Shown in pieces: positions 1-8,045 of a stretch of 64,000 nt of DNA (its first letter is position 1; each line of letters starts with the position of its first letter). The DNA is taken from positions 496,001-560,000 of the forward strand of contig NZ_SODU01000002.1 of NCBI RefSeq assembly GCF_004366075.1, in the 5' to 3' direction. Both the position numbers and the translations under genes were made by a program. This stretch comes from Kribbella pratensis. Lineage in GTDB: Bacteria > Actinomycetota > Actinomycetes > Propionibacteriales > Kribbellaceae. The notes beneath the pieces are model-generated. The model saw only the letters and a program-made list of their open reading frames with translations, did no database searches and was not told the origin of the DNA.

Positions 1-197
1 GGCTTCTCGGTGCCGGTCACGTTCCCGAGCGGCAGTACGGCGGCCAGTACTCCGATCGTCACCGCCGCAACGACTCCCGCGCCGGTCAGGGCCTGGCGAC
101 GGTGCCGGCGGCGGACGCCGCGACGCTGCAGAGCCTCGAAGGGCAACGGCTGGACGGTCTCCTGGACCTCCCAGGCCAGTTCTTTCAGCTCAGACAT
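1..197 (-). CDS. Membrane-anchored protein paired with ECF sigma factor (partial, N-terminus only)
   Basis: Only the first 65 or so codons lie in the window. The protein starts MSELKELAWEV, has a short acidic/hydrophobic cytoplasmic segment, an Arg-rich stretch (RRGVRRRHRRQ) and then one hydrophobic helix (about residues 37-52), so it is probably a single-pass membrane protein with its main domain outside. Its ATG overlaps the last 8 bases of the upstream sigma-factor gene, which implies translational coupling. That arrangement is typical of an anti-sigma factor or a sigma-linked membrane protein, but no zinc-binding anti-sigma motif is visible in this fragment. Anti-sigma function is inference from position. 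Confidence 0.6.
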   Translation of the reverse strand, partial: MSELKELAWEVQETVQPLPFEALQRRGVRRRHRRQALTGAGVVAAVTIGVLAAVLPLGNVTGTEK

Positions 198-699
198 GGT
201 TGACCTCCTCGACGTCGTCAGCGAATTCGTGGACCAGCGGGGCCAGGCGGGACCTGCCCCGGGAGAGGCGAGCCTTGACCGTCCCCTCCGGTACACACAG
301 CTGTACGGCGATCTCACTCACCGGCAGATCGACGATGTGGTGCAGCACGATCGCCTCGCGCTGCTCGTAGGGGACCCGCCGCAGGGCCTCGACCAGAGCG
401 ACCCGGTCCGCGGACAGTCCGGTCGTCGTGGTCTCGGGGACACCTGCTCGCGAGAGCAACCCGTGGAATCGGGTCGCGCGGCGGTAGCGCCGACGTACGG
501 CGTTCAGCGCGACTGTGCGCAGCCACGCCTCCGGGTTGTCGAGCTGGGCGAGCCGTTGGGGCTTCTCGACGGCGCGGACGAACGCCTCCTGCACGGCGTC
601 CTCGGCCTCGCCCAGATTCCCGCAGATCGCGAACAGTTGCCCGACCAGCCGCCGGTAACACCCCTCGTACAGCTCGCGCACCGTGTCGCCGTCAGCCAT
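190..699 (-). CDS. ECF RNA polymerase sigma factor (SigE-like, about 169 aa)
   Basis: Two-domain extracytoplasmic-function sigma factor. Region 2 spans about residues 8-75 (AEDAVQEAFVRA and PEAWLRTVALN are the usual region 2 signatures) and region 4 about 105-158 (YEQREAIVLHHIVDLPVSEI followed by GTVKARLSRGR, the DNA-recognition helix). The start is placed at the ATG reading MADGDTV because GGGGAG lies just upstream; an upstream ATG at 732 would add 11 residues and has no comparable ribosome-binding site. It directs RNA polymerase to a specific stress regulon. Its 3' end overlaps the membrane-protein gene downstream, its probable regulator. Confidence 0.9.
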   Translation of the reverse strand: MADGDTVRELYEGCYRRLVGQLFAICGNLGEAEDAVQEAFVRAVEKPQRLAQLDNPEAWLRTVALNAVRRRYRRATRFHGLLSRAGVPETTTTGLSADRVALVEALRRVPYEQREAIVLHHIVDLPVSEIAVQLCVPEGTVKARLSRGRSRLAPLVHEFADDVEEVNHV

Positions 700-799
700 C
701 ACCACTCCCCAGATCGGACCCTTTGCCTGCACGAGTCCTGGCAGGAGGATCCGGTTGCATCACGAACGCATGATGTCCGAGGACCGAGGTGCGCGTGTG

Positions 800-1318
800 T
801 CAGCGGCTGGGGCGTTCGAAGATGAGCTCCAGGCCGTCTTCTTCATCCCACTGTTCGCCGTTCTGGACGAACCCGAAGCCGGCGATGGTGGCCAGCGATG
901 CCTGGTTGGTGGGGCTGATCGTGGCCCGGACGGTCCGTACGGCGGGTTCTGCCGCCGCACGCTCGAGGAGCGCGGTCAGGATCGCCTTGGCGAAACCCTG
1001 GCGCCGGTACGGCGGATCGACCGTGTACCCGATCTCCACCATGCCGGCCTCGTCGGGCGGACCGTGGAAACCGGCGTAGCCCACCACGATCCCGTCGGCC
1101 ACGGCGAGCTTGACGAGCCACCCGAAGGTGGCGGGATCCCGGTTCAACTGATCCAGGCGGTACTGCCACAGCCACTTGGCCCTGTCAGTGAGGAACTCGT
1201 CGCCGAGCGCGAAGCCGAGCTCGGCCTGCGCCGCGGCACGGTCGTCCGCCAGCAACGCACTCAGCGCAGCCCCAGTCATCTCAACAAACCGAATCGCCGG
1301 AGCGGAGGTAGTAGTCAT
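800..1318 (-). CDS. GNAT family N-acetyltransferase
   Basis: Acetyl-CoA-dependent N-acetyltransferase of the RimJ/RimL-like GNAT type. The pyrophosphate-binding motif A is clear (YRRQGFAKAIL, the R/Q-x-x-G-x-A/G signature), preceded by the beta-4 strand VEIGYTVDP and followed by the motif B region with ISPTNQASLATIAGFGF. The substrate cannot be read from sequence. Several in-frame starts exist; MTTTSAP is chosen, with GAGG and a G-rich run just upstream, and MWGMTTT nine bases earlier is an equal alternative. It stands alone between the sigma factor (same strand) and the rhomboid gene. Confidence 0.85.
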   Translation of the reverse strand: MTTTSAPAIRFVEMTGAALSALLADDRAAAQAELGFALGDEFLTDRAKWLWQYRLDQLNRDPATFGWLVKLAVADGIVVGYAGFHGPPDEAGMVEIGYTVDPPYRRQGFAKAILTALLERAAAEPAVRTVRATISPTNQASLATIAGFGFVQNGEQWDEEDGLELIFERPSR

Positions 1319-1495
1319 CCCCCACATCCTCACCCCCTGATGCTCCACCAGACGAACCATTTACCGGCGTCCGACCGGCGGGGGAAGTGGGGAGTGGGCG
1401 CCGGCAGTGGGGACTGGGAACAGGCAATAGCAGGTGCCGACCCACCATTGCCTGTCGCAAGATCCCGGATTGGGCTGAGCACCGCCCGCGGGGGG

Positions 1496-2239
1496 TTAGG
1501 CGGATTGTTTGTTGCGGTGGTGGTTTGCGAGTTGGAGGTAGATCCAGGCGACTGCGGCGCCTACTACGAAGCCGCCCAGGTGGCCTTGCCAGGAGACGTT
1601 GGGGATGGCGAAGGACAGGAAGGCGGTGACCGCGACGTACATGATGATCCAGGTGATGTCCTGGCCGCGGGCGCGGCTGATCACCAGGAGGGCGCCGACC
1701 AGGCCGAGGACCGCGCCGGAGGCGCCGAGGGTTGCGCCGCCGGGGGCCGACAGGAACCAGACCGCGACGCTGCCGCCCAGCGCGGACAGCAGGTAGAGGA
1801 CCGTGAAGCGGAGCCGGCCGAGCATCTGCTCCAGGGGCGGACCGAGCTGCCAGAGCATGAACAGGTTCGAGAAGATGTGGAAGATCTGCACGTGGGTGAA
1901 CGCCGACGTGAGCAGCCGCCACGGCTCGCTCTCGGTCAGCACCGGGACCATCACCAGGTCGCCGAGGAGCCGCGGGCTGCCGGTGCGGACCGCGATGAAG
2001 ACCAGGACGTTCAGCGCCAGCAGCGTGTAGGTGACGACCTGCTGGCTGCCGGCGCGCTGGATGCCGCCCAGCGATGTGCGGGTCCGCGGAACCGAGCGGA
2101 CGCCCTCGTTGAAGCAGTTCGGGCACTGGAAGCCGACGGCGGCGCTGTTCATGCACGCCGGGCAGATCGGCCGGTCGCAGCGCTGGCAGCGCACCCCGGC
2201 GGGCCGATCCGGGTGCCGGTAGCAGACGGTCTCGGTCAC
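1496..2239 (-). CDS. Rhomboid family intramembrane serine protease with N-terminal zinc-ribbon
   Basis: Polytopic membrane protease of 247 aa. The N-terminal 45 residues carry a four-pair cysteine/histidine zinc-binding module (C6, H9, C18, C21, C26, C29, C39, C42), common in actinobacterial rhomboids. The membrane core shows HIFSN (H121, N125), the catalytic serine motif GASGAVLG (S174) and the catalytic histidine in QGHLGG (H220), so all active-site residues are present. Start is GTG with AGGAGG upstream. It follows the cyclophilin gene on the same strand, with a strong hairpin between them. Natural substrates are unknown. Confidence 0.93.
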   Translation of the reverse strand: MTETVCYRHPDRPAGVRCQRCDRPICPACMNSAAVGFQCPNCFNEGVRSVPRTRTSLGGIQRAGSQQVVTYTLLALNVLVFIAVRTGSPRLLGDLVMVPVLTESEPWRLLTSAFTHVQIFHIFSNLFMLWQLGPPLEQMLGRLRFTVLYLLSALGGSVAVWFLSAPGGATLGASGAVLGLVGALLVISRARGQDITWIIMYVAVTAFLSFAIPNVSWQGHLGGFVVGAAVAWIYLQLANHHRNKQSA

Positions 2240-2262
2240 GCGGGTTGGGTCCTCCTGTGAAA

Positions 2263-2293
2263 GAGCGGGACCGGGCGCGCCCCGGTCCCGCTC
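2263..2293 (-). terminator. Rho-independent terminator after the cyclophilin gene
   Basis: A perfect 13-bp inverted repeat (arms GAGCGGGACCGGG and CCCGGTCCCGCTC, 5-nt loop) sits 8 nt past the cyclophilin stop codon and, read on the minus strand, is followed by TTTC. It would end the cyclophilin transcript before the rhomboid gene. Confidence 0.75.
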
Positions 2294-2300
2294 CGGAAAG

Positions 2301-2843
2301 TCAGGCGTTCTTGCGCTCGACGACGACCTTGTTGATCACGATCGGCTCGAGTGGCCGGTCGCCGGGCGCGGTGTCGGCGGAGGCGATCGCGTCCACGACC
2401 TTCTTCGAGTCGTCGTCGACGACCTCACCGAAGATCGTGTGCTTGCGGTTCAGGTGCGGCGTCGGGACCACGGTCACGAAGAACTGCGAACCGTTGGTGC
2501 CGTGCCCGAACTGGATGCCGGCGTTCGCCATCGCGAGCAGGTACGGACGGTCGAACTGGAGCTCCGGGTGGATCTCGTCGTCGAACTGGTACCCGGGCGT
2601 GCCGGTTCCGGTGCCGAGCGGGCAGCCGCCCTGGATCATGAACCCGTCGATCACCCGGTGGAAGCCGAGGCCGTCGTAGAACGGCTTGGTGACCTGCTGC
2701 CCGGTCTCCGGGTCGGTCCACTCCTTGGTGCCCTCGGCCAGGCCGACGAAGTTGCTCACCGTCTTCGGCGCGTGGTTGGGGAACAACCTGATGACGACGT
2801 CGCCCTTGTTCGTCTGCAGGGTCGCGTACAGCTCTTCGGCCAC
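2301..2843 (-). CDS. ppiA: Cyclophilin-type peptidyl-prolyl cis-trans isomerase
   Basis: Cytoplasmic PPIase of 180 aa that speeds cis/trans isomerisation of X-Pro bonds. It aligns over its whole length with the mycobacterial PpiA type: TNKGDVVIRLF, PKTVSNFVGLAEG, FHRVIDGFMIQGG (with the catalytic arginine), GTNGSQFFVT and LNRKHTIFGEV are all present in order. The start is taken as GTG reading VAEELYATLQ because GGAG lies 8 nt upstream; the longer reading from ATG at 2867 would put the Shine-Dalgarno inside the gene. No signal peptide or membrane segment. Location next to rhomboid and a DUF5324-like gene is conserved in actinomycetes near the origin-proximal crgA region (established pattern, recalled rather than searched). 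Confidence 0.95.
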   Translation of the reverse strand: MAEELYATLQTNKGDVVIRLFPNHAPKTVSNFVGLAEGTKEWTDPETGQQVTKPFYDGLGFHRVIDGFMIQGGCPLGTGTGTPGYQFDDEIHPELQFDRPYLLAMANAGIQFGHGTNGSQFFVTVVPTPHLNRKHTIFGEVVDDDSKKVVDAIASADTAPGDRPLEPIVINKVVVERKNA

Positions 2844-3082
2844 GGGAGTCACTCCTAGTCGGATCACTACGGCTTACCCCTCGATCCTGTCATGTCACTC
2901 CAAGAACTCCGGCATCGACGCGGATGTGTACGGACAGTGCCGTGGGGGCACCGGGTTATCGGCTGGAAACGTCGTACGATGCAGATGAAGCCGGGTTTGT
3001 CCAGAGTCGTCACCAGAAAGCGTCCATGTCGCCGATGGGCGGGAGAGCTGTCCGCGGGTCGGGCGGCACCGAGGAGGGAACC

Positions 3083-3937
3083 GTGGGTTTGAGGAAGTCC
3101 AAGGGCCGGGTCGAGGTCGCCAAGGACCGGGTCAGGCCACTCGCCGAGTCGGCGTCGGAGAAGTTCGGACCGGCCGTCGGCCAGGTCCGTGACCACCTCG
3201 GCCCGGCTGTGGGCACCGCACGGGAGAAGGTGTCGCCGTACGCCGAGAAGGCTGTCGAGCGGGGCGCACACCTTGCTCACCAGGCGGTCGAGAAGGCCGG
3301 TCCGGTGCTCGACGACGCGCTCGCCAAGGTCGGTCCGGCCACCGAGCACGCGGCCGAGAAGGCCCGCGAGCGGCTGAACGACGACGTACTGCCGAAGGTG
3401 ACCGCCGCGCTGGCGGCCATGGCAGCCGCCGCCGAACCGGTCGTCGAGGAGACCGCCCGCCGCGGCAAGGCCACCAAGGCTGCGCTGAAGGGCGAGCTCG
3501 AGGTGCCGAAGAAGAGCCACAAGCTCCGCAACGTGGTGCTGTTCCTGGGCCTCGGCGCGCTGGCCGCGGCAGCGGTGAAGAAGCTGCTGACGCCGCCGGA
3601 GCCGGCCTGGCAGTCCACGCCGACCAGCGGTCGCGACTACAGCTCCGCCCCGGCGGGTACGTCGTCGCGCCCGACAGACACCCCGTCGTCCAACGGCAAG
3701 ACCGACGCCACGCCGGAGGCCGACACGACCAAGACCGACGCGTCCGGGACCGAAGGCCCGAAGACCGACGGCCAGGCGGACGGCACCAAGTCCGACGGTT
3801 CCAAGCCCGAGGCACCGAAGGCGGAGGCCAAGCCGGAAGCGGCCACGGACGAGGTGAAGGCCGCATCGAACGGCGCCACGAAGAGGACCACCAGGAAGTC
3901 GACGGGCTCGGGCGAGTCCAAGCCCAGCGACTCCTGA
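3083..3937 (+). CDS. DUF5324-like membrane-associated protein with disordered C-terminal tail
   Basis: Protein of 284 aa with three zones. Residues 1-150 are charged, repeat-like amphipathic helices (recurring KVGPATEHAAEKAR / KFGPAVGQVRD patterns), residues about 165-190 hold one hydrophobic helix (NVVLFLGLGALAAAAV), and the last 90 residues are a low-complexity Lys/Asp/Thr/Glu/Pro tail ending in a basic patch. GTG start is supported by GAGGAGGGAACC directly before it. The layout and the neighbouring ppiA and rhomboid genes fit the DUF5324 family; no biochemical role is known. It is divergent from ppiA and closed by a strong terminator. Confidence 0.8.
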   Translation: MGLRKSKGRVEVAKDRVRPLAESASEKFGPAVGQVRDHLGPAVGTAREKVSPYAEKAVERGAHLAHQAVEKAGPVLDDALAKVGPATEHAAEKARERLNDDVLPKVTAALAAMAAAAEPVVEETARRGKATKAALKGELEVPKKSHKLRNVVLFLGLGALAAAAVKKLLTPPEPAWQSTPTSGRDYSSAPAGTSSRPTDTPSSNGKTDATPEADTTKTDASGTEGPKTDGQADGTKSDGSKPEAPKAEAKPEAATDEVKAASNGATKRTTRKSTGSGESKPSDS

Positions 3938-3951
3938 CACCACCGCAACGG

Positions 3952-3989
3952 CGAAGGTCCCGAACCCCGGCTGGGGTTCGGGACCTTCG
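3952..3989 (+). terminator. Strong intrinsic terminator (17-bp perfect stem)
   Basis: Arms CGAAGGTCCCGAACCCC and its exact complement are separated by a 4-nt loop (GGCT), 14 nt after the stop codon of the DUF5324-like gene. There is no long T-tract, as is common in high-GC actinomycetes. It lies between convergent genes and could work in both directions. Confidence 0.85.
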
Positions 3990-4020
3990 TCTGTCCGGAC
4001 GTCGCCTTGCGCGTACGACG

Positions 4021-4335
4021 TCAGTTGACCTCTGGCTCCGGGTCGTCGGACTTCGCCATCGTGTACCGGCCTGCTGACAGCAGCTGGGTGGCGTACCGAT
4101 GCGTGATGCACGGGTAGGTGCCGCCGCAGCTCAGGCAGACCGCGTCGTTGCGGTGCAGCCAGGGGACGACCTTGAGCCGCCTGGTCCAGGTCAGTGGCTC
4201 CCGATCGGGGGCGTGCATCCGGAGCGCCGTGCGGGCCGCGTGCTGGATCTCGGGGGCCGACCATTCCTCGGCGCTCTTGTCCATCAGGGCACTGAGGTCG
4301 GGGTGGAGGTGGTCAGTGGTGCGGGCTTTGTTCAT
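4021..4335 (-). CDS. Hypothetical protein with C-x2-C ... C-x2-H cluster
   Basis: A 104-aa soluble protein that I do not recognise. The middle holds CLSCGGTYPCITH, a compact Cys/His cluster (C-x2-C-x5-C-x2-H) that could bind zinc, preceded by a basic Trp-rich stretch (LTWTRRLKVVPWLHR). The start ATG is preceded by GGAAG about 11 nt upstream and an AT-rich patch. Codon use matches the surrounding genes, so it is probably real. It is convergent with the DUF5324-like gene. Function unknown. Confidence 0.6.
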   Translation of the reverse strand: MNKARTTDHLHPDLSALMDKSAEEWSAPEIQHAARTALRMHAPDREPLTWTRRLKVVPWLHRNDAVCLSCGGTYPCITHRYATQLLSAGRYTMAKSDDPEPEVN

Positions 4336-4491
4336 TTATATGTGTCTTCCAAGGCAGGTGGGAGGACGCCTGAATCGGGTGGTGGGGTGGGTTTGCGACT
4401 AGCACTGAATCACTCGCTTCAAACGTTAGTGCCCCTGCGTGGCCACCGCGCCTCGATCAGCGCCGACCGAGTGTCAGATCTTCGTCAGGTC

Positions 4492-4965
4492 TCAGGTCCA
4501 GAGCGTCTCGAGGGTGACCCTGGCCTCGAGCTCGAGCAGGTGCCGTTTGGTCGGGATGCCGCCGCCGAAGCCGACCATCTTGCCGCCGGCGCCGACCACC
4601 CGGTGGCAGGGCACGACGATCGCGATCGGGTTCCGGTTGCACGCCGTACCGACGGCGCGGGCGGCACCGGCGTCGCCGACGATCTTGGCAACGTCGCCGT
4701 ACGTCTGCATCTCGCCGTACGGGATCCGGGTGAGCTGGGTCCAGACCGCGCGCTCGAAGTCGGAGCCGCTGCGCACCGAGAGCGGCAGCGTGAACTCCTG
4801 GAGCTCGCCGGCGAAGTACGCCTTCAGTTGCTCGGCGGCCTCGGTCAGCAGCGGATCGGCACCGAGCGGCCGGTCGGTCGCCCCGAAGTGCAACCGGCAG
4901 AGCCCGGTCTCGTCGACCGCGAGCGTGAGGTCGCCGATCGGTGAGTCGACCACGGACCAGTGCAT
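4492..4965 (-). CDS. ogt: Methylated-DNA--protein-cysteine S-methyltransferase
   Basis: Suicide DNA-repair protein (157 aa) that removes alkyl groups from O6-alkylguanine to its own cysteine. The active-site motif is PCHRVVGAGG with acceptor C120; the helix-turn-helix and arginine finger (AARAVGTACNRNP) precede it, and the N-terminal RNase H-like domain is full length. Start at MHWSVVDSP matches the usual family N-terminus; the 21-residue extension from ATG 5028 is unlikely. It stands alone, divergent from the DUF4328 pair. Confidence 0.93.
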   Translation of the reverse strand: MHWSVVDSPIGDLTLAVDETGLCRLHFGATDRPLGADPLLTEAAEQLKAYFAGELQEFTLPLSVRSGSDFERAVWTQLTRIPYGEMQTYGDVAKIVGDAGAARAVGTACNRNPIAIVVPCHRVVGAGGKMVGFGGGIPTKRHLLELEARVTLETLWT

Positions 4966-5074
4966 ACGACCATCTTTCCCGCGGCCACCGACAGTTTCTG
5001 GCAGAAATGCGCCACGGAGAGGCCGCAACGTGATGTTCTCGCTCGGTCACGCCCTGTTGTGCTATGTCTGATCC

Positions 5075-5800
5075 ATGCCGAGCCGGGCGTCGCAAGTACC
5101 GCAGGACCGGTGGTTCAGTTCCGAGCGGGCCATGGGTATCGGTGCGTCGATCCTGATCGGGGTCGTCACCGTCACCACGTGGTCGACCGCGTGGTCGGAC
5201 TGGAACCTGTACCGGACCCGCAAGGTGTACGGCGGTGACCCGGACAAACTGGCCGAGGCCGACCTGATCTCCGGCTCGCTCGGGATCGTCGCCGCGCTGG
5301 CGCTGCTCGCGGCCGCGGTGGTGTTCATCGTCTGGCTGTGGCGGGTCCGCTGGAACGCGGAGATGTTCTGCCGCGGCGAGCACCGGTTCACCCGCGGCTG
5401 GGTGCTCGGGTGCTGGCTGGTCCCGGTGGTGAACCTCTGGTACCCGAAGCAGGTCGTCGACGACGTCGTCGCGGCCAGCGACCCGCGCACCGATCCGCTG
5501 ACCCCGATGCTCAAGGACGTTCCGGGCACGCATCTCGTCTGGGCCTGGTGGCTGACCTGGGTGGCCGGCCTGGTCACCGGGAACATCGTGCAAAGAGGTG
5601 TTCTCGTCGGCGCGTCGGAGCTGGGAGATCTGCGGACGAACGTCATACTGTCCTCCGTCTCGGCGCTGTTCACCTCCGGCGCGGCCGTGCTCGCAGTCAT
5701 CCTGATCCAGCGGATCGACGAGCTTCAGAGCAGCCGTCCGTGGGTGCCGTGGTGGGCGGTCGGGACACCGCAGAGTGGCTTCCAACCACCTGCGCGGTAA
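5075..5800 (+). CDS. DUF4328 membrane protein (short form)
   Basis: A 241-aa membrane protein with four predicted transmembrane helices (about residues 20-37, 70-92, 152-172 and 192-212). Between helices 2 and 3 lies the DUF4328 signature: VWLWRVRWNAE, then GWVLGCWLVPVVNLWYPKQVVDDV. The family has no known biochemical function. It ends with the IDELQSSRPWVPWW motif shared with the next gene, its longer paralogue. The two genes lie in tandem on the same strand about 200 nt apart and share an identical 12-mer upstream. No clear Shine-Dalgarno; a TATGTC box lies close to the ATG. Confidence 0.82.
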   Translation: MPSRASQVPQDRWFSSERAMGIGASILIGVVTVTTWSTAWSDWNLYRTRKVYGGDPDKLAEADLISGSLGIVAALALLAAAVVFIVWLWRVRWNAEMFCRGEHRFTRGWVLGCWLVPVVNLWYPKQVVDDVVAASDPRTDPLTPMLKDVPGTHLVWAWWLTWVAGLVTGNIVQRGVLVGASELGDLRTNVILSSVSALFTSGAAVLAVILIQRIDELQSSRPWVPWWAVGTPQSGFQPPAR

Positions 5801-6008
5801 ACCAAACCGTCACGCCCCGTCTTCTCCGTCGTTACCACTGGTGATGGGCGTACGAAAAGAACACGTTAAGTCGACACCCTCTGTGCTGGGGCCGACTGCC
5901 CTGGCGTACCTACTTCGTGGTATCAATGTGGCTCGGTCACGCGGGGGTAGGGCCAGGCAGATACGCCGGACAGACGACGGAGTTCCAGCAACGCGAGGGA
6001 CGCGAGAC

Positions 6009-8033
6009 GTGAGCCACCCGCAGGCATTGATGACTGCTGTCGAGGATCAGGAAGAGTGGCAGCCGCACGCGGCTGAAGAGTTCCAGCAGGTCGGGACGGT
6101 CGGCAAGATCGCGATCGGACTGCTGGGCGCATCAACGGTCACCCACCTGCTGTCCACCTGGTCCGACTGGAACACGTACTCCGTGGTGCATCGCTACCTC
6201 GGCGGCATGCCGAACGTCGACGACGCGGACCTGAACCGCGCCGACGCGATCGCCAAGGTCACAGCGATCCCGAACGTGATCGTCTCGGTCGCCGCCGCGG
6301 TCGTCTTCGTCATCTGGTTGTGGCGGGCCCGGGTCAACTCCGAGGTCTTCTCGCAGGCCGACCACCGCCGCAGCCACGGCTGGGTACTGGCCAGCTGGTT
6401 CGTCCCCGGACCCAACCTCTGGTACCCGAAACAGATCGTCGACGACGTCTGGATCGCCAGCGACCCGAAGACCCCCGTGTACACCGACGACCTGCGCCGG
6501 TTCAGGACACCGACCCTCACCTCCGTGTGGTGGGTCGCCTGGATCGGCGCTCTCGCGTTCGACGTGGTGGTCCGCCGGTTCCTGATGTGGATGGAAGCCA
6601 CCGTCGGCTCGCTCCGCGGTATCGCACTGGCCGGTACGGCGTCCCTCGTGCTGACGGTCGTCTCCGCGGTCGCCGCGACGATGGTGATCCGCAAGATCAA
6701 CCACATGCAGACCACGCGTGAGTGGGTGCCGTGGTGGGACCAGGGCCCGAAGCTCAGCGCCGTTCCGTCGTACGAGGTGACGCAGGTTCCGTCGTACGCG
6801 AACGACGACACCGACGAGCAGCCCGCGATCTCCGAGCCGATCGCCGCCGGGCCCGCGCTGGGTCTGGTCCGCGAGCCGCAGTTGCAGATGGCCGGTCCTT
6901 CGCAGGCCCCCGTGCAGAATCCGTTCGCCCCAACTCCGGCACCGCAGAGCTTCCCGGGCGACGGCGCTGCCGCCCCGGCCGCGTTCGCCGGCGGTCCTTC
7001 GGCCGACGACGCGCCGAAGTGGAGCCCGTTCGCCCCGGTCGCCGGGAACTGGCAGGACGACGACGCCGGACCGGCCACCGAGCAGTTCAACCCGATCGAG
7101 ACCTGGCGGGACGAGAAGCCGGTCGAGCAGACGACGTACGAGGCGCCGCAGCAGAGCTGGGAGGACTACCGCAGCTCGCTCACCGCGGACGTGCTCGGTA
7201 CGACGAGCAGCTGGCGTGACGAGGCTGCGCCGATGACCGTCGTACAGCCTGACCCGTACGGCTACCAGCCCGAGCCGGAACCTCAGCCGCAGCCGCAGCC
7301 GCAGCCCGCCGAGGAGCCGTGGGCGGCGCGCTACTCCGAGCCGTACTCGTACGAGTCCGACTACCTCACCTCGACGGCCTCCCCCGTGGAGGCGCAGACC
7401 GCACCCGAGCCTGAGCCCGCGCCTGTTGCGCGCGCCGGCCGCCGGGCCGCTCGGGTCGCGGTCGACAGCCCCTCGGCGATTCAGCCGGCGGTGCCGAACC
7501 ACTCGCCGCACGTCTCCCAGACCGAGACGTACTCGTCGTACTCGGACCACAACGTCTACGGGCCGTCCGAGCACACGCAGCCGTCGTCGCACGTGTCCGC
7601 CTCGTCCGGGTACTACGAGCCGGCGCCGGCCCCGAGCTACCAGGAGCAGGACGACTTCCTGACCCCGTCGAAGCCGCTCCCGCCGGTGCCGTCGTACGGC
7701 CCGGAGCCGACGTACTCCTCCGGCGGGTACTCCGACCAGGAGACGTCGTACACCTCGGACTACTCCTCGTCGTACAACTCCGAGTCCTACGGTTCGAGCA
7801 ACTACGACGCGTACGGCAGCAACGGCGGCTCGGAGTACACGAGCACCGAGTCCTACGAGACCTACAGCCCGAACTACGCGACCGAGTCGTACGGGTCGCA
7901 GTACTCGCCGGAGCCGGAGCCGGAGCAGACCGAGCACCAGCAGCACTCGCCGTACGCCTACGAGCAGCAGCCGACCGACCCCGAGCAGCCGCCCAGTCCC
8001 CGGACCCTGCCGCGCCGTGGCCGCTGGATCTGA
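6009..8033 (+). CDS. DUF4328 membrane protein with a long disordered tail
   Basis: Paralogue of the preceding gene with a 400-residue extension (674 aa in total). Residues about 30-240 hold the four-helix DUF4328 domain (WLWRARVNSEVF, GWVLASWFVPGPNLWYPKQ, ending REWVPWW). The remainder is low-complexity: first Pro/Ala-rich, then acidic with a PEPEPQPQPQ run, then a Tyr/Ser-rich section with many SY pairs (YTSDYSSSYNSESYGSSNYD). Such tails are often phosphorylated or mediate self-association, which is inference here. GTG at 6009 is chosen for the GAGG upstream; ATG at 6030 (MTAVEDQEEW) is the alternative. The reading 78 codons upstream has no support. Confidence 0.8.
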   Translation: MSHPQALMTAVEDQEEWQPHAAEEFQQVGTVGKIAIGLLGASTVTHLLSTWSDWNTYSVVHRYLGGMPNVDDADLNRADAIAKVTAIPNVIVSVAAAVVFVIWLWRARVNSEVFSQADHRRSHGWVLASWFVPGPNLWYPKQIVDDVWIASDPKTPVYTDDLRRFRTPTLTSVWWVAWIGALAFDVVVRRFLMWMEATVGSLRGIALAGTASLVLTVVSAVAATMVIRKINHMQTTREWVPWWDQGPKLSAVPSYEVTQVPSYANDDTDEQPAISEPIAAGPALGLVREPQLQMAGPSQAPVQNPFAPTPAPQSFPGDGAAAPAAFAGGPSADDAPKWSPFAPVAGNWQDDDAGPATEQFNPIETWRDEKPVEQTTYEAPQQSWEDYRSSLTADVLGTTSSWRDEAAPMTVVQPDPYGYQPEPEPQPQPQPQPAEEPWAARYSEPYSYESDYLTSTASPVEAQTAPEPEPAPVARAGRRAARVAVDSPSAIQPAVPNHSPHVSQTETYSSYSDHNVYGPSEHTQPSSHVSASSGYYEPAPAPSYQEQDDFLTPSKPLPPVPSYGPEPTYSSGGYSDQETSYTSDYSSSYNSESYGSSNYDAYGSNGGSEYTSTESYETYSPNYATESYGSQYSPEPEPEQTEHQQHSPYAYEQQPTDPEQPPSPRTLPRRGRWI

Positions 8034-8045
8034 TCAGATAGCAGT

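Noticed and set aside
7270-7310. Short direct repeats of cagccg considered as a tandem-repeat or CRISPR-like array.
   Set aside because: They encode the Pro-Gln run of the DUF4328 tail and have no spacers; no CRISPR array or cas gene is visible in the window.
6132-7946. A 604-codon minus-strand frame and other frames opposite the DUF4328 tail.
   Set aside because: Low-complexity shadow of the repetitive coding sequence on the plus strand.
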